Source: UBA1550 sp049294435
GTDB taxonomy: Bacteria > Patescibacteriota > Minisyncoccia > Phycocordibacterales > UBA1550
Reading direction: 5' to 3'
DNA: 24,188 nucleotides
Assembly: GCA_049294435.1 (NCBI GenBank)
Contig: JBAQCU010000055.1
Location: 1-24,188, forward strand
Shown one piece after another: positions 1 to 7,213 of this stretch. The first letter of the stretch is position 1, and each line of letters opens with the position of its first letter. Position numbers and translations under genes: made by a program. The notes beneath the pieces are model-generated. The model worked only from the letters and a program-made list of their open reading frames with translations. It was not told the origin of the DNA and made no database searches.

Positions 1-16
1 TCTCGCTATAGCGAGA
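1..16. repeat. 16-bp perfect palindrome at window edge
   Basis: The first 16 bases equal their own reverse complement (TCTCGCTATAGCGAGA). The element may continue outside the window. Its role is unknown; it could be the end of a hairpin after an upstream gene. Confidence 0.5.
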
Positions 17-51
17 ATTAGTGAAATAAAAAAGGCGTGGGTTGGCGTAGG

Positions 52-86
52 AAATACAGAAACACAGTGGACGCTCTGTATTTTTT
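52..86 (+). terminator. Possible terminator of the off-window upstream gene
   Basis: AAATACAGA (52-60) pairs with TCTGTATTT (75-83) around a 14-base loop, and the T run continues to 86. This looks like a weak intrinsic terminator. It runs straight into the obg promoter. Confidence 0.45.
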
Positions 87-87
87 G

Positions 88-96
88 TGATATAGT
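88..96 (+). promoter_or_regulatory. Extended -10 promoter of obg
   Basis: TGA followed by TATAGT (91-96) fits the TGnTATAAT form seen before many genes in the window. It lies 33 bases before the obg ATG, giving a leader of roughly 25 bases. No Shine-Dalgarno sequence is visible before the ATG. Confidence 0.6.
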
Positions 97-129
97 AAAA
101 GCCAATTTAACTTTTGACTAATTAATACT

Positions 130-1110
130 ATGGCTTTTATTGATGAAATGACGATGCATATGAAGGCGGGTAACGGCGGAAACGGCGTTATGCGTTTGAA
201 ACACGAGAAAGGCAAGGAGTTTGCTGGTCCTTCTGGTGGTGACGGCGGAAAAGGCGGGGATGTTATTATCCGCGCTGTTCGCGATGTGCATATCCTAGTT
301 AAGTATCGCCATCAAAAAGATTTCGCCGCTGAGCGCGCAGGCGATGGGGGAAATGACAGTCTTCACGGAAGAAATGGTGATGATCTCATTTTGGATTTGC
401 CCGTTGGTTCTATTGTGACGAACCTTGACACTGGAGCAGAGTATCAGCTTCTCCATGATGGGGAGCAGATTTTAGTATTGAAGGGCGGACGCGGCGGTTT
501 TGGCAATGAACATTTCAAGACGTCTACTAACCGAACTCCGAAAGAGCATGTGCCGGGAATGAAAGGACAGGAAGCAGATTTTAAGGTTGAGCTTCAGATT
601 GTTGCCGACATCGGACTCGTCGGCACGCCGAATGCGGGGAAGTCGAGCTTGCTCAACGCCCTCACTCGCGCGAGCGCAAAGACTGCAGACTATGCGTTCA
701 CAACGCTTGAACCAAACTTAGGTGAATGTTACGGATTTATTATCGCTGATATTCCGGGGCTCATTGAAGGCGCATCGGAAGGCAAAGGCCTCGGACATAA
801 ATTTCTTCGCCATGTAAAGCGCACAAAAATGCTCGCGCACCTCGTATCTCTAGAAAACGAAGACCCTGTTGCAACATACAAAACTGTGCGCAAAGAGCTT
901 TCGGCATTTGATAAAGACCTTGCATCGAAACATGAGATTATCATTCTCTCAAAGACCGACATGGTGACCCCCGAGCGTGTAAAAGAAGTTGAAACGGCGA
1001 TGAAAAAAACCTACCCACATTCGGAGCTATTCACTATCACTATTCTCGATGACGAAGGAATGAAAAAATTCCAAGACGAACTTTTGAAACTTCTGAAGGC
1101 GTCCTCGTAG
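130..1110 (+). CDS. obg: GTPase Obg (ribosome assembly and stress GTPase)
   Basis: Obg is a slow GTPase that acts in large-subunit ribosome assembly and growth control. The 326-aa product has the glycine-rich Obg fold at about 1-157, with repeated GGDGG/GGRGGFGN motifs, then a G domain. G1 is GTPNAGKS (165-172), G2 is the TT at 191-192 and G3 is DIPG (207-210). The G4 motif reads SKTD (274-277) instead of NKxD, and the usual SA-type G5 is not recognisable. The protein ends soon after the G domain, so the C-terminal OCT domain of some Obg proteins is absent. The start at 130 gives the normal Obg N-terminus. It is the first complete gene of the window and is followed by a long hairpin. Confidence 0.97.
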   Translation: MAFIDEMTMHMKAGNGGNGVMRLKHEKGKEFAGPSGGDGGKGGDVIIRAVRDVHILVKYRHQKDFAAERAGDGGNDSLHGRNGDDLILDLPVGSIVTNLDTGAEYQLLHDGEQILVLKGGRGGFGNEHFKTSTNRTPKEHVPGMKGQEADFKVELQIVADIGLVGTPNAGKSSLLNALTRASAKTADYAFTTLEPNLGECYGFIIADIPGLIEGASEGKGLGHKFLRHVKRTKMLAHLVSLENEDPVATYKTVRKELSAFDKDLASKHEIIILSKTDMVTPERVKEVETAMKKTYPHSELFTITILDDEGMKKFQDELLKLLKASS

Positions 1111-1118
1111 TTATATCC

Positions 1119-1162
1119 ACTATACACGTATAGAGACCTATAGGTTTCTATACGTGTATAGT
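1119..1162. repeat. Long hairpin between obg and gatB
   Basis: Two 20-base arms (1119-1138 and 1143-1162) are reverse complements with one mismatch, around a TATA loop. No T run follows, so it is not a classic intrinsic terminator on the plus strand. Its right arm would fall inside gatB if gatB began at the upstream in-frame ATG at 1154, which argues against that start. Confidence 0.75.
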
Positions 1163-1185
1163 AATTATTCTCTGTGTTTATTTTA

Positions 1186-1194
1186 TGTTACAAT
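1186..1194 (+). promoter_or_regulatory. Extended -10 promoter of gatB, leaderless
   Basis: TGT followed by TACAAT (1189-1194) ends 7 bases before the ATG at 1202. Transcription should begin at or within a base or two of that ATG, which supports 1202 as the true start. Confidence 0.6.
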
Positions 1195-1201
1195 TTCGCC
1201 T

Positions 1202-2653
1202 ATGAGTTACAAACTAACAGTCGGATTGGAGATCCACGCTGAGCTGAAAACTAAAACAAAGATGTTCTGCAATTCGGCGAATGACCCGTTTAACGCGGAG
1301 CCGAATGTGAATATTTGCCCTGTGTGTATGGCGCACCCGGGGACTTTGCCCGTGATTAACAAGCAGGCTGTGCATCACGTGCTTCGCGTGGGCACGGCGC
1401 TCGGGAGTGACCTTGCGGACTTTACCGAGTTTGACCGCAAAAACTATTTTTACCCAGATATTCCAAAAGGGTATCAGATTAGCCAGTACAAATATCCACT
1501 CGTCTCAAATGGCATGCTTAATGGTATTGCCATTGAGCGCGTGCATTTGGAGGAGGACACAGCGAGCTCATCACACGAAGGGAGCGAGGGAAGCCTCGTC
1601 GACTACAACCGCGCAGGAGTACCCCTCATGGAGCTAGTAACAAAACCTGTAATCCACACGGCAGAGGAGGCTGGTGCTTTTGCGCGCGAGCTCCAGCTCC
1701 TTCTTCGCACACTCGGAGTTTCCGATGCAAATATGGAGAAAGGTGAGATGCGTGTAGAGGCTAACATTTCAATATCAAAGACAGATAAACTCGGTACAAA
1801 AGTGGAGGTGAAAAACCTAAACTCGTTCCGCTCTGTGGAACGCGCAATTGCATACGAGGTAGAAAGAATGACAAAAATTTTGGATGGTGGCCCAGGAGAG
1901 ATTGTACAAGAGACACGCGGGTGGGACGAAGGCGGACAAAAAACATTTTCACAGCGTAAAAAAGAGTCAGCGCATGACTACCGTTATTTCCCAGATCCCG
2001 ATTTGCCAAAACTAAAAATTTCAGAGATTCCAGAATTTTCTAACGAAAAACTAAAGGCAACAATGCCTGAACTCCCATGGAAAAAGCGCGCGCGCCTCGT
2101 GCGTGAGTATGGTGTGAAACCAGAGAATGCAGAAGTATTTACTGCGGATAAAATCCTCGGCGGACTTTTTGAGGATGCGGTGAATGAAATTGGTGGCGAC
2201 CGTCCATCGGCATTGCTTATAGAAAACTATATTACGTCAGACCTCGTTGGACTTATGAAGGGTTCTGATTCGATTGGGAAGGTAACAGGTAAATGTCTCG
2301 CTGATCTCATCACGATGATTAAGGCGGGAGACCTGTCTTCTCGTGGCGCAAAAGATACCCTCGCAATTCTGTATACAGAAGGTGGCCATCCACACGAGAT
2401 TGCACAGAAGCACAATCTTATCCAGAAAAATGATGTTGAAGCGCTCAAAAAAATGGTCGCAGAAATTATTTCCGCAAATCCAACAGTAGTTGCCGACTAC
2501 AAATCTGGCAATACTGCGGCACTACAATATCTGATCGGGAAAGGAATGAAAGAAAGTAAAGGATCTGCAAATCCAAATCAACTCAAGATGAAGATGGAAA
2601 TGGAAATTCTTAAAAAGGGAATTGATTCAAATAGAATAGACCTGAATTTATAA
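1202..2653 (+). CDS. gatB: Aspartyl/glutamyl-tRNA amidotransferase subunit B
   Basis: GatB is the tRNA-binding and kinase subunit of GatCAB, which converts Asp-tRNA(Asn) and Glu-tRNA(Gln) to the amidated forms in bacteria lacking AsnRS or GlnRS. The product starts MSYKLTVGLEIHAEL, a typical GatB start. It carries the CPVC/HPGTLP segment and the family signature around FYPDIPKGYQISQ. The C-terminal half has the helical YqeY-like tail domain. At 483 aa it is close to the usual length. An in-frame ATG at 1154 would add 16 atypical residues that overlap a hairpin arm and the promoter, so 1202 is preferred. No gatA or gatC is present in the window. A terminator follows directly. Confidence 0.97.
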   Translation: MSYKLTVGLEIHAELKTKTKMFCNSANDPFNAEPNVNICPVCMAHPGTLPVINKQAVHHVLRVGTALGSDLADFTEFDRKNYFYPDIPKGYQISQYKYPLVSNGMLNGIAIERVHLEEDTASSSHEGSEGSLVDYNRAGVPLMELVTKPVIHTAEEAGAFARELQLLLRTLGVSDANMEKGEMRVEANISISKTDKLGTKVEVKNLNSFRSVERAIAYEVERMTKILDGGPGEIVQETRGWDEGGQKTFSQRKKESAHDYRYFPDPDLPKLKISEIPEFSNEKLKATMPELPWKKRARLVREYGVKPENAEVFTADKILGGLFEDAVNEIGGDRPSALLIENYITSDLVGLMKGSDSIGKVTGKCLADLITMIKAGDLSSRGAKDTLAILYTEGGHPHEIAQKHNLIQKNDVEALKKMVAEIISANPTVVADYKSGNTAALQYLIGKGMKESKGSANPNQLKMKMEMEILKKGIDSNRIDLNL

Positions 2654-2657
2654 TTAC

Positions 2658-2688
2658 AAAAAAGGGCCCCCAAATGGTGCTCTTTTTT
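2658..2688 (+). terminator. Intrinsic terminator after gatB
   Basis: An A-run, then GGGCCCC pairing imperfectly with GGTGCTC across a CAAAT loop, then TTTTTT. It begins 4 bases after the gatB stop. Confidence 0.8.
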
Positions 2689-2696
2689 GCTGTGTG

Positions 2697-2705
2697 TGGT
2701 AAAAT
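2697..2705 (+). promoter_or_regulatory. Extended -10 promoter of gap
   Basis: TGG followed by TAAAAT (2700-2705), within the recurring TGTGGTAwAAT pattern. It gives a leader of about 30 bases before the ATG at 2742. Confidence 0.6.
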
Positions 2706-2741
2706 ACAAACATATTTACTAATTGATAAACACGAAGCATT

Positions 2742-3776
2742 ATGAAAAAAGTACGAGTAGCTATTAACGGGTTTGGGCGCATTGGTCGCGCATTTTATAA
2801 ATTGGCGCGCACGCGGCCGGAATTTGAGATTGTGGCGGTAAACGACCTCGGTGACCCATCAAACATGGCGTACCTTCTTAAATACGACACAGCATATGGC
2901 AAGGCAGATTTTAATGTTGAAGTAATCAGTGGAGAAGAGCCTGGTTTTGTGGTTAATGGTACAAAAGTGGCGCTCATTCAGGAAAAAGACGCAGCGAAAC
3001 TTCCATGGGCGAAATACAATATTGATATCGTCGTGGAGTCAACCGGTTTTTACACGAGCTACGAAAAATCCAAAGTACATCTTGATGCTGGAGCAAAGCG
3101 TGTTGTCATCACCGCTCCAGTGAAAGGCGAAGAAGTGGCTGGTATCACGGGAGCAACCGTGCTTATGGGAATCAACGACGAAAAGCTCGCGACATGTCAG
3201 ATTTCCTCGAATGCTTCGTGCACTACAAATGCCGCTTCGCCGGTCATCACTATTTTAAATGAAACAATCGGTATTGAAAAAGCGCTCTTGAACACTACGC
3301 ATGCATACACAGGTACGCAAAAAATCGTGGATGGACCCGGAGGCAAAGACCTGCGTGGCGGACGCGCGGGGGCGGCAAATATGGTGCCATCATCGACAGG
3401 TGCGGCTATTGCGGTCACTGAAGCGGTACCAAGCCTCGTCGGAAAATTTGATGGTATTGCAATTCGAGTGCCGGTGATTGCTGGTTCCATTGCGGACATT
3501 ACATTCATTGCAAAAAGAAACACATCGGTGGAGGAGGTAAATAAAATTCTTCGCGATGCGGCAAAGGACCCTCGCTGGGAAGGTATTTTCACTGTCACCG
3601 ATGAACCCGTCGTCTCTTCTGATATTGTTGGACAGTTATATGGCGCAATCGCAGACCTAGAGCTCACTCGTGTTGTGGATGGTAACCTTGTGAAAGTAAT
3701 GTCGTGGTATGACAATGAAATGGGATATACAAATACATTGGTAAAGCATGTTGTGAAAGTGGCGAGCTTCCTGTAA
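2742..3776 (+). CDS. gap: Glyceraldehyde-3-phosphate dehydrogenase (type I)
   Basis: This enzyme oxidises and phosphorylates glyceraldehyde 3-phosphate to 1,3-bisphosphoglycerate in the cytoplasm, reducing NAD(P). The 344-aa product has the Rossmann start INGFGRIGR, the catalytic block SNASCTTN with Cys160, and the general-base histidine in TTHAYTG (His187). VNDL at 33-36 holds an aspartate at the cofactor 2'-OH position, which suggests NAD preference; that is inferred from family knowledge. It has its own promoter and follows the gatB terminator, so it opens the sugar-metabolism block. A palindromic repeat follows the stop. Nothing in the sequence suggests damage. Confidence 0.97.
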   Translation: MKKVRVAINGFGRIGRAFYKLARTRPEFEIVAVNDLGDPSNMAYLLKYDTAYGKADFNVEVISGEEPGFVVNGTKVALIQEKDAAKLPWAKYNIDIVVESTGFYTSYEKSKVHLDAGAKRVVITAPVKGEEVAGITGATVLMGINDEKLATCQISSNASCTTNAASPVITILNETIGIEKALLNTTHAYTGTQKIVDGPGGKDLRGGRAGAANMVPSSTGAAIAVTEAVPSLVGKFDGIAIRVPVIAGSIADITFIAKRNTSVEEVNKILRDAAKDPRWEGIFTVTDEPVVSSDIVGQLYGAIADLELTRVVDGNLVKVMSWYDNEMGYTNTLVKHVVKVASFL

Positions 3777-3795
3777 CCTACAACCAATTTCTTCT

Positions 3796-3874
3796 GTCTT
3801 TGCGAGGAGGAACGACGAAGCAATCCAGAGTTCATCTTATATAATCCTAGATTGCTTCGAGTACTCGCAAAGAC
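3796..3874. repeat. Palindromic repeat element, copy 1 of 4
   Basis: A 79-bp element between gap and rpiB. It begins GTCTTTGCGAGG and ends CTCGCAAAGAC, with inner arms GAAGCAATCC and CTAGATTGCTTCG. The outer and inner arms are reverse complements, so it can fold into one long hairpin. Related copies lie at 6150-6224, 10214-10293 and 23783-23860. It codes for nothing visible. Confidence 0.9.
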
Positions 3875-3910
3875 GGAGGGCATCTACTGACAACTAACCA
3901 AATTAATTTT

Positions 3911-4351
3911 ATGAAAATTTATATCGGTACAGATCACGCAGGGTTTGAACTCAAGGAAGCACTCCTTCCTTTTCTTCGTGCACACGGGCACGAGGTGGAG
4001 GACATGGGCGCGCATGCGTTTGATGCCCTTGATGACTATCCGGATTTTATTCGCCCTGTTGCGGAGGCCGTGGCTCGTGACACCAGTGCACGCGGAATTA
4101 TTCTCGGGGGCTCAGGACAAGGGGAGGCAATGTGCGCAAATAGAGTAAGAGGTGTGCGTGCAGCAGTGTATTACGGCGGACCGGTTGGGGTTGCTGTATT
4201 ATCTCGCGAACACAATAATGCAAATATACTTTCTCTTGGCTCGCGCTTCATCGACGCAGAGGTAGCCAAAGAAGTCGTGCGTATTTGGCTCGAAACACCA
4301 TTTGGCGGTGAGGAGAAACATGCGCGGAGAATCAAGAAATTGGACATTTGA
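3911..4351 (+). CDS. rpiB: Ribose-5-phosphate isomerase B (RpiB/LacB family)
   Basis: RpiB interconverts ribose 5-phosphate and ribulose 5-phosphate in the non-oxidative pentose phosphate pathway. The 146-aa product has the family start YIGTDHAGFELKE, the GGSGQGEAMCANRVRGVRAA substrate loop and SREHNNANILSLGSR. The length is normal. The general-base cysteine is probably the one in EAMCANR. It lies between gap and an epimerase-like gene. No clear promoter or ribosome-binding site precedes it; the upstream 130 bp are mostly repeat copy 1. Its TGA stop lies inside a 7-bp tandem repeat array and shows that UGA is used as a stop here. The sugar-phosphate specificity (ribose versus allose) cannot be read from sequence alone. 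Confidence 0.93.
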   Translation: MKIYIGTDHAGFELKEALLPFLRAHGHEVEDMGAHAFDALDDYPDFIRPVAEAVARDTSARGIILGGSGQGEAMCANRVRGVRAAVYYGGPVGVAVLSREHNNANILSLGSRFIDAEVAKEVVRIWLETPFGGEEKHARRIKKLDI

Positions 4352-4434
4352 CAATTGACACCGCAGTGCGGACAATTGACGAATACTGATTCCGGGTTCG
4401 TTAAATGTCACATGTTAATTGTTAAATGTTTGCG
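4341..4434. repeat. Degenerate 7-bp tandem repeats after rpiB
   Basis: Units such as TTGACAA and TTGACAC follow in register from 4341 to 4382, interrupted by a small CCGCA-G-TGCGG hairpin. GTTAAAT, GTCACAT, GTTAATT and GTTAAAT then follow from 4400 to 4434. The second array is roughly the reverse complement of the first. The rpiB stop codon lies in the first array. Confidence 0.8.
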
Positions 4435-4445
4435 AAGCAACTTTT

Positions 4446-5117
4446 ATGATAGAAATAATTCCCGCAATAATGCCGAAAGACTACGAGCATCTCGATGAGA
4501 TGGTAAACCTTTTTGTGGGTGTGGTACCAATGGTTCAGCTTGATATTATGGACGGGAAATTTGTGCCGGAAAGGACGTGGCCGTACCCAAAGGACGCGCA
4601 CTTTGATGCAATCGTTTCAGAGGAAGAGGGGATGCCGAGATGGGAGGATATTAATTTTGAGGTGGACCTGATGGTGAGAGACCCTGAGCTTGCTGTTCCA
4701 AAGTGGGTTAGCGCTGGCGCGCGAAGAATCATTGTACATGTTGAGTCTATGGTTGATTTTGAAAAAATTCGCGCGTCTGTTCCTGTAGGGCTGATAGAGC
4801 TTGGGCTTGCGATAAACACCACGACACCGCTTTCAGCAATAGAGCCGTATTTGGACAAAGTTGATTTTGTGCAATGCATGGGAATTGCGCGCATCGGGTT
4901 TCAAGGGGAGTCATTTGACGAGCGTGTGCTCAATCACATGCGCGCACTTCGTGCATCACACCCCGAAATGCCGATTAGTATCGATGGTTCAGTAAATATT
5001 GTTACAGCACGCACTCTTGTTGATGCCGGCGCTACACGTCTTGTTGCTGGTTCAGCAATTCTTGAAGCGGATGACTTCACGCAGGCTATCGCGGAAATGC
5101 AGAGTCTGGTACAATAG
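4446..5117 (+). CDS. Ribulose-phosphate 3-epimerase family protein, divergent metal site
   Basis: The family interconverts ribulose 5-phosphate and xylulose 5-phosphate on a TIM barrel with a metal centre. The 223-aa product keeps the fold signatures: LDIMDGKFVPE, LMVRDPE, LAINTTTP, the GFQGESF phosphate loop, SIDGSVN and VAGSAI near the end. Two of the four usual metal ligands differ. The histidine before the LDxMDG aspartate is Gln31, and the histidine of the HLM motif is Asp74; Asp33 and Asp180 are kept. The start at 4446 gives a normal N-terminus; an ATG at 4419 adds nine residues coded by tandem repeats. Context between rpiB and transketolase supports pentose epimerisation, but the altered site leaves substrate and activity unproven. 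Confidence 0.82.
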   Translation: MIEIIPAIMPKDYEHLDEMVNLFVGVVPMVQLDIMDGKFVPERTWPYPKDAHFDAIVSEEEGMPRWEDINFEVDLMVRDPELAVPKWVSAGARRIIVHVESMVDFEKIRASVPVGLIELGLAINTTTPLSAIEPYLDKVDFVQCMGIARIGFQGESFDERVLNHMRALRASHPEMPISIDGSVNIVTARTLVDAGATRLVAGSAILEADDFTQAIAEMQSLVQ

Positions 5118-5154
5118 ATTTAAGATAAAATTTGTAAGTACTCGACAAGTTTTG

Positions 5155-5256
5155 TAAAAATTTCAAATGTCTAATTTCAAATTTTTAAATAATTCCCAAT
5201 TTCCTAATTTTAAAATTAAAACATTGTTTAATAATTAAAAATTTGGAATTATAAAT
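5155..5256. repeat. AT-rich degenerate repeats before the transketolase N gene
   Basis: Short variants of AATTTC/AATTTT recur between 5155 and 5256, partly as inverted copies. The 141-bp gap shows no gene, no clear -10 box and no ribosome-binding site. Confidence 0.5.
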
Positions 5257-5258
5257 TT

Positions 5259-6140
5259 ATGTACTCTTATATGACCCACCTTAATGACGACAAAATAAAA
5301 TTTCTCGAAGTTAAATCGAATGAGATTCGTAAGTCTATCATCGAGGCGCTTGTAGAAGCAAAGTCGGGACACACTGCTGGGCCTCTCGGTATGGCGGATA
5401 TTTTTACTGCATTTTATTTTCATATATTGAAGCACGATCCAATGAATCCAACATGGGAAGACCGTGACCGCGTAGTACTCTCCAACGGACACATTTGTCC
5501 AGTGCTATATGCGACAATGGCTCATGCGGGATATTTCCCGATTGATGAATTAAAAACACTCCGCAAGTTTGGGTCGCGTCTCCAAGGACATCCGCATCGC
5601 GAATATTTGCCAATGCTTGAAACTAGCTCGGGGCCACTTGGGCAAGGGCTCTCGCAGGCAGTGGGAATGGCAATCGTTGACCGATTGGACCGCGGGCACA
5701 ATTCAAACAGAACGGTGTATTGTTTTTTGGGTGATGGGGAGCTCAACGAAGGGCAGGTGTGGGAGGCTGCGATGCTTGCAGGACGCGAGAAACTTCACAA
5801 CCTTGTCGCAATCGTGGATCGCAACAACATCCAGATTGACGGCTTTACCGAAAATGTGATGCCTCTTGAACCGCTCGCGGACAAATGGCGCGCATTCGGC
5901 TGGCATGTGCTTGAGATTGACGGGCACAATATGGAAGCGATTGTAGACGCAGTAGATGAAGCGCGCGCGATTTTTGAAAAGCCGTCGGTCATCATTGCGC
6001 ACACAATCCCCGGCAAAGGGGTGGATATGTTTGAGTTTGACTACAAGTGGCACGGCAATCCGCCGAACAAAGAACAAGGAGCAAACGCAATGGCAGAGCT
6101 CCGTACGTTGGGTGGACAGATTGCTAGCGAGCACGAATAG
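5259..6140 (+). CDS. Transketolase, N-terminal (thiamine-diphosphate binding) subunit
   Basis: Transketolase moves two-carbon units between sugar phosphates, linking pentose phosphates to glycolysis. This 293-aa product is the first half of a split enzyme. It carries LSNGHICP, the SSGPLGQG loop (123-130), and the thiamine-diphosphate/Mg motif GDGELNEGQVWEA with GDG at 158-160 and NN at 189-190. The length is normal for the N-terminal subunit. The partner C-terminal subunit starts at 7214, over 1 kb downstream, instead of directly adjacent as is usual. ATG 5259 is used here; ATG 5271 is an alternative. No Shine-Dalgarno sequence is seen. A palindromic repeat begins 10 bases after the stop. Confidence 0.95.
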   Translation: MYSYMTHLNDDKIKFLEVKSNEIRKSIIEALVEAKSGHTAGPLGMADIFTAFYFHILKHDPMNPTWEDRDRVVLSNGHICPVLYATMAHAGYFPIDELKTLRKFGSRLQGHPHREYLPMLETSSGPLGQGLSQAVGMAIVDRLDRGHNSNRTVYCFLGDGELNEGQVWEAAMLAGREKLHNLVAIVDRNNIQIDGFTENVMPLEPLADKWRAFGWHVLEIDGHNMEAIVDAVDEARAIFEKPSVIIAHTIPGKGVDMFEFDYKWHGNPPNKEQGANAMAELRTLGGQIASEHE

Positions 6141-6149
6141 GGGGGGGCT

Positions 6150-6224
6150 GTCATTGCGAGCGATAGCGAAGCAATCCAGAGAATGTGCGATAAAATCCTA
6201 GATTGCTTCGTTCCTCGCAAAGAC
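6150..6224. repeat. Palindromic repeat element, copy 2 of 4
   Basis: A 75-bp member of the family at 3796-3874: it starts GTCATTGCGAG, has inner arms GAAGCAATCC and CTAGATTGCTTCG, and ends CTCGCAAAGAC. It sits immediately after the transketolase N gene and marks the left edge of the insertion between the two transketolase halves. Confidence 0.9.
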
Positions 6225-6258
6225 AATGCGAAGAAGAGGGAATATAGAAAAAACAAAA

Positions 6259-6525
6259 ATGAAAACATTTACACAATTTAAAACTGAAGTAATTAAAAAA
6301 TCAGGAATCAAAGACTCCAGCGATATTGCCACGATTAAACTTAAAATCAGTAAAGCGATTACCGAAAGACGTACGCGAGAAAGTCTTACACGGAAAGAAT
6401 TGGCGGAACAAATCGGAATAACTCAATCGTCACTTTATCGTTTTGAATCTGGTGTGGTAAATCCAAGATGGTTACTTCTTAAAAAAGTTACCGCTGGTCT
6501 TGGGCTCCGTTTAACGGTAAAATAA
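6259..6525 (+). CDS. XRE-family helix-turn-helix protein (orphan antitoxin-like)
   Basis: The 88-aa product has a compact XRE helix-turn-helix at about 45-80 (LTRKELAEQIGITQSSLYRF, followed by an ESG-type turn), preceded by a helical N-terminus. This architecture is common in HigA/MqsA-type antitoxins and small repressors. No toxin-like partner lies next to it: upstream is a palindromic repeat and downstream a non-coding repeat. It is therefore either an orphan antitoxin or a regulator of the neighbouring RelBE-type pair. The start at 6259 is chosen because the upstream in-frame ATG at 6226 lies at the edge of the palindromic repeat and adds 11 atypical residues. Function is inferred from the domain only. 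Confidence 0.8.
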   Translation: MKTFTQFKTEVIKKSGIKDSSDIATIKLKISKAITERRTRESLTRKELAEQIGITQSSLYRFESGVVNPRWLLLKKVTAGLGLRLTVK

Positions 6526-6548
6526 TGGTATGAACCTTAACCCAAAAC

Positions 6549-6613
6549 TTTCGAATCAGCTGACAGGTCAACAGAGCTTGAATCAGCAGATTCACGTCTT
6601 GGACGAAATCTGG
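6549..6613. repeat. Dispersed repeat copy A (pairs with 23391-23472)
   Basis: Shares TTCGAATCAGCTGA at its left end, and ATCAGCA(G/A)ATTCACGTC plus TTGGACGAAATCT at its right end, with the segment before glutaredoxin. The right end can fold into a small hairpin (CGTC-TTG-GACG with flanking pairing). The middles differ in length and sequence. It lies between the XRE gene and the relBE promoter. Confidence 0.75.
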
Positions 6614-6692
6614 GCACGTAGCTTGGCTATAAAATTGATTCCAGAGCAAGCGCCGATTTGTACAGATGTCTCTTTGGGGATAGTGTTGCTTG

Positions 6693-6701
6693 TGGTATAA
6701 T
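6693..6701 (+). promoter_or_regulatory. Extended -10 promoter of the relBE-type operon, leaderless
   Basis: TGG followed by a perfect TATAAT (6696-6701), ending 7 bases before the ATG at 6709. The mRNA should begin at or next to that ATG. This also rules out the in-frame ATG at 6658. Confidence 0.7.
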
Positions 6702-6708
6702 AACCGCC

Positions 6709-6903
6709 ATGAATACTTTAGTCCAACAAAAACAATTGCGAACCTTGGTGCGTCGGACAATCATTGAGTCTGTCCAGGAGATTTTTGCTGACCCTGATTT
6801 TGGCATGAAGCTCTCGTTAAATACAATAAAACAACTTAAGAAAGCTCAGAAAATAAATCCCAAGAAACTTATTTCACTAGGGGAGTTTAGTAGGAAGAGC
6901 TAA
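6709..6903 (+). CDS. RelB-like antitoxin, small helical protein
   Basis: The 64-aa product is mostly helical and charged, with a DPDFGMKLS segment typical of short antitoxins found directly upstream of RelE/ParE toxins. No clear DNA-binding motif can be named. Its identity rests mainly on position: the RelE-type toxin gene follows after 13 bp, and a strong leaderless promoter precedes it. The expected role is to bind and neutralise the toxin, and possibly to repress its own promoter. The start at 6709 is set by the -10 box; the upstream ATG at 6658 would lie before the promoter. Confidence 0.8.
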   Translation: MNTLVQQKQLRTLVRRTIIESVQEIFADPDFGMKLSLNTIKQLKKAQKINPKKLISLGEFSRKS

Positions 6904-6916
6904 GCTTACCGTTGCT

Positions 6917-7186
6917 ATGGCGCAAGTATGGAAAATTGTTTTGACCAAGGATGCGGAGAAAAATCTTCTCGAGTTAGACAAGAAAATTTATGCGCGCGTG
7001 AGCAGAAAGCTTGAATGGCTTGAAGATAATTTTGACCAGATAATACCATTGCCACTTGAAAGGGAATGGAGTGGTTTCTTTAAATTGAGAACCGGTGACT
7101 ACCGCGTGATATATAAAATATGTTGGGATGATCGGTTGCTTATGGTCGCTTGTGTCGGACATAGATCAGAGGTGTACGAAAACTAA
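6917..7186 (+). CDS. RelE/ParE-superfamily toxin
   Basis: The 89-aa product has the compact RelE fold: a helical N-terminal half (KDAEKNLLELDKKIYARV), then beta strands with KLRTGDYRVIYKI and the C-terminal VGHRSEVYE. The conserved basic residues (Arg in GDYRVIY, Arg in GHR) and the terminal Tyr match RelE-type mRNA interferases. Ribosome-dependent mRNA cleavage is therefore likely, although ParE-like gyrase inhibition is not excluded. It is paired with the antitoxin gene 13 bp upstream. The pair sits between the two transketolase genes, where it could only be co-inherited with a central metabolic function. No terminator follows; the transketolase C promoter begins within 10 bp. Confidence 0.9.
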   Translation: MAQVWKIVLTKDAEKNLLELDKKIYARVSRKLEWLEDNFDQIIPLPLEREWSGFFKLRTGDYRVIYKICWDDRLLMVACVGHRSEVYEN

Positions 7187-7193
7187 TACCGTG

Positions 7194-7202
7194 TAGTATA
7201 AT
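7194..7202 (+). promoter_or_regulatory. -10 promoter of transketolase C gene
   Basis: TAG followed by TATAAT (7197-7202), 11 bases before the ATG at 7214. The leader would be only a few bases. It shows the C-terminal subunit is now transcribed on its own, separately from the N-terminal subunit. Confidence 0.65.
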
Positions 7203-7213
7203 AAAAGAACGAT

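Noticed and set aside
3197..3883. 228-codon minus-strand ORF
   Set aside because: It is antisense to gap and the following palindromic repeat; the plus-strand gene is unmistakable and the minus-strand product looks like no known protein.
4349..4351. Recoded UGA (glycine) as in Gracilibacteria
   Set aside because: rpiB ends at this TGA at the expected family length, and no other gene needs UGA read-through.
6488..6760. Minus-strand ORF across the dispersed repeat
   Set aside because: It overlaps the XRE gene end and the relBE promoter. The peptide FVQDVNLL it shares with a minus-strand frame at 23412-23639 comes from the DNA repeat and is not evidence of a protein family.
6141..7213. Insertion sequence between the transketolase genes
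   Set aside because: No transposase gene, terminal inverted repeats at both ends or target duplication can be seen; only one end carries a palindromic repeat.
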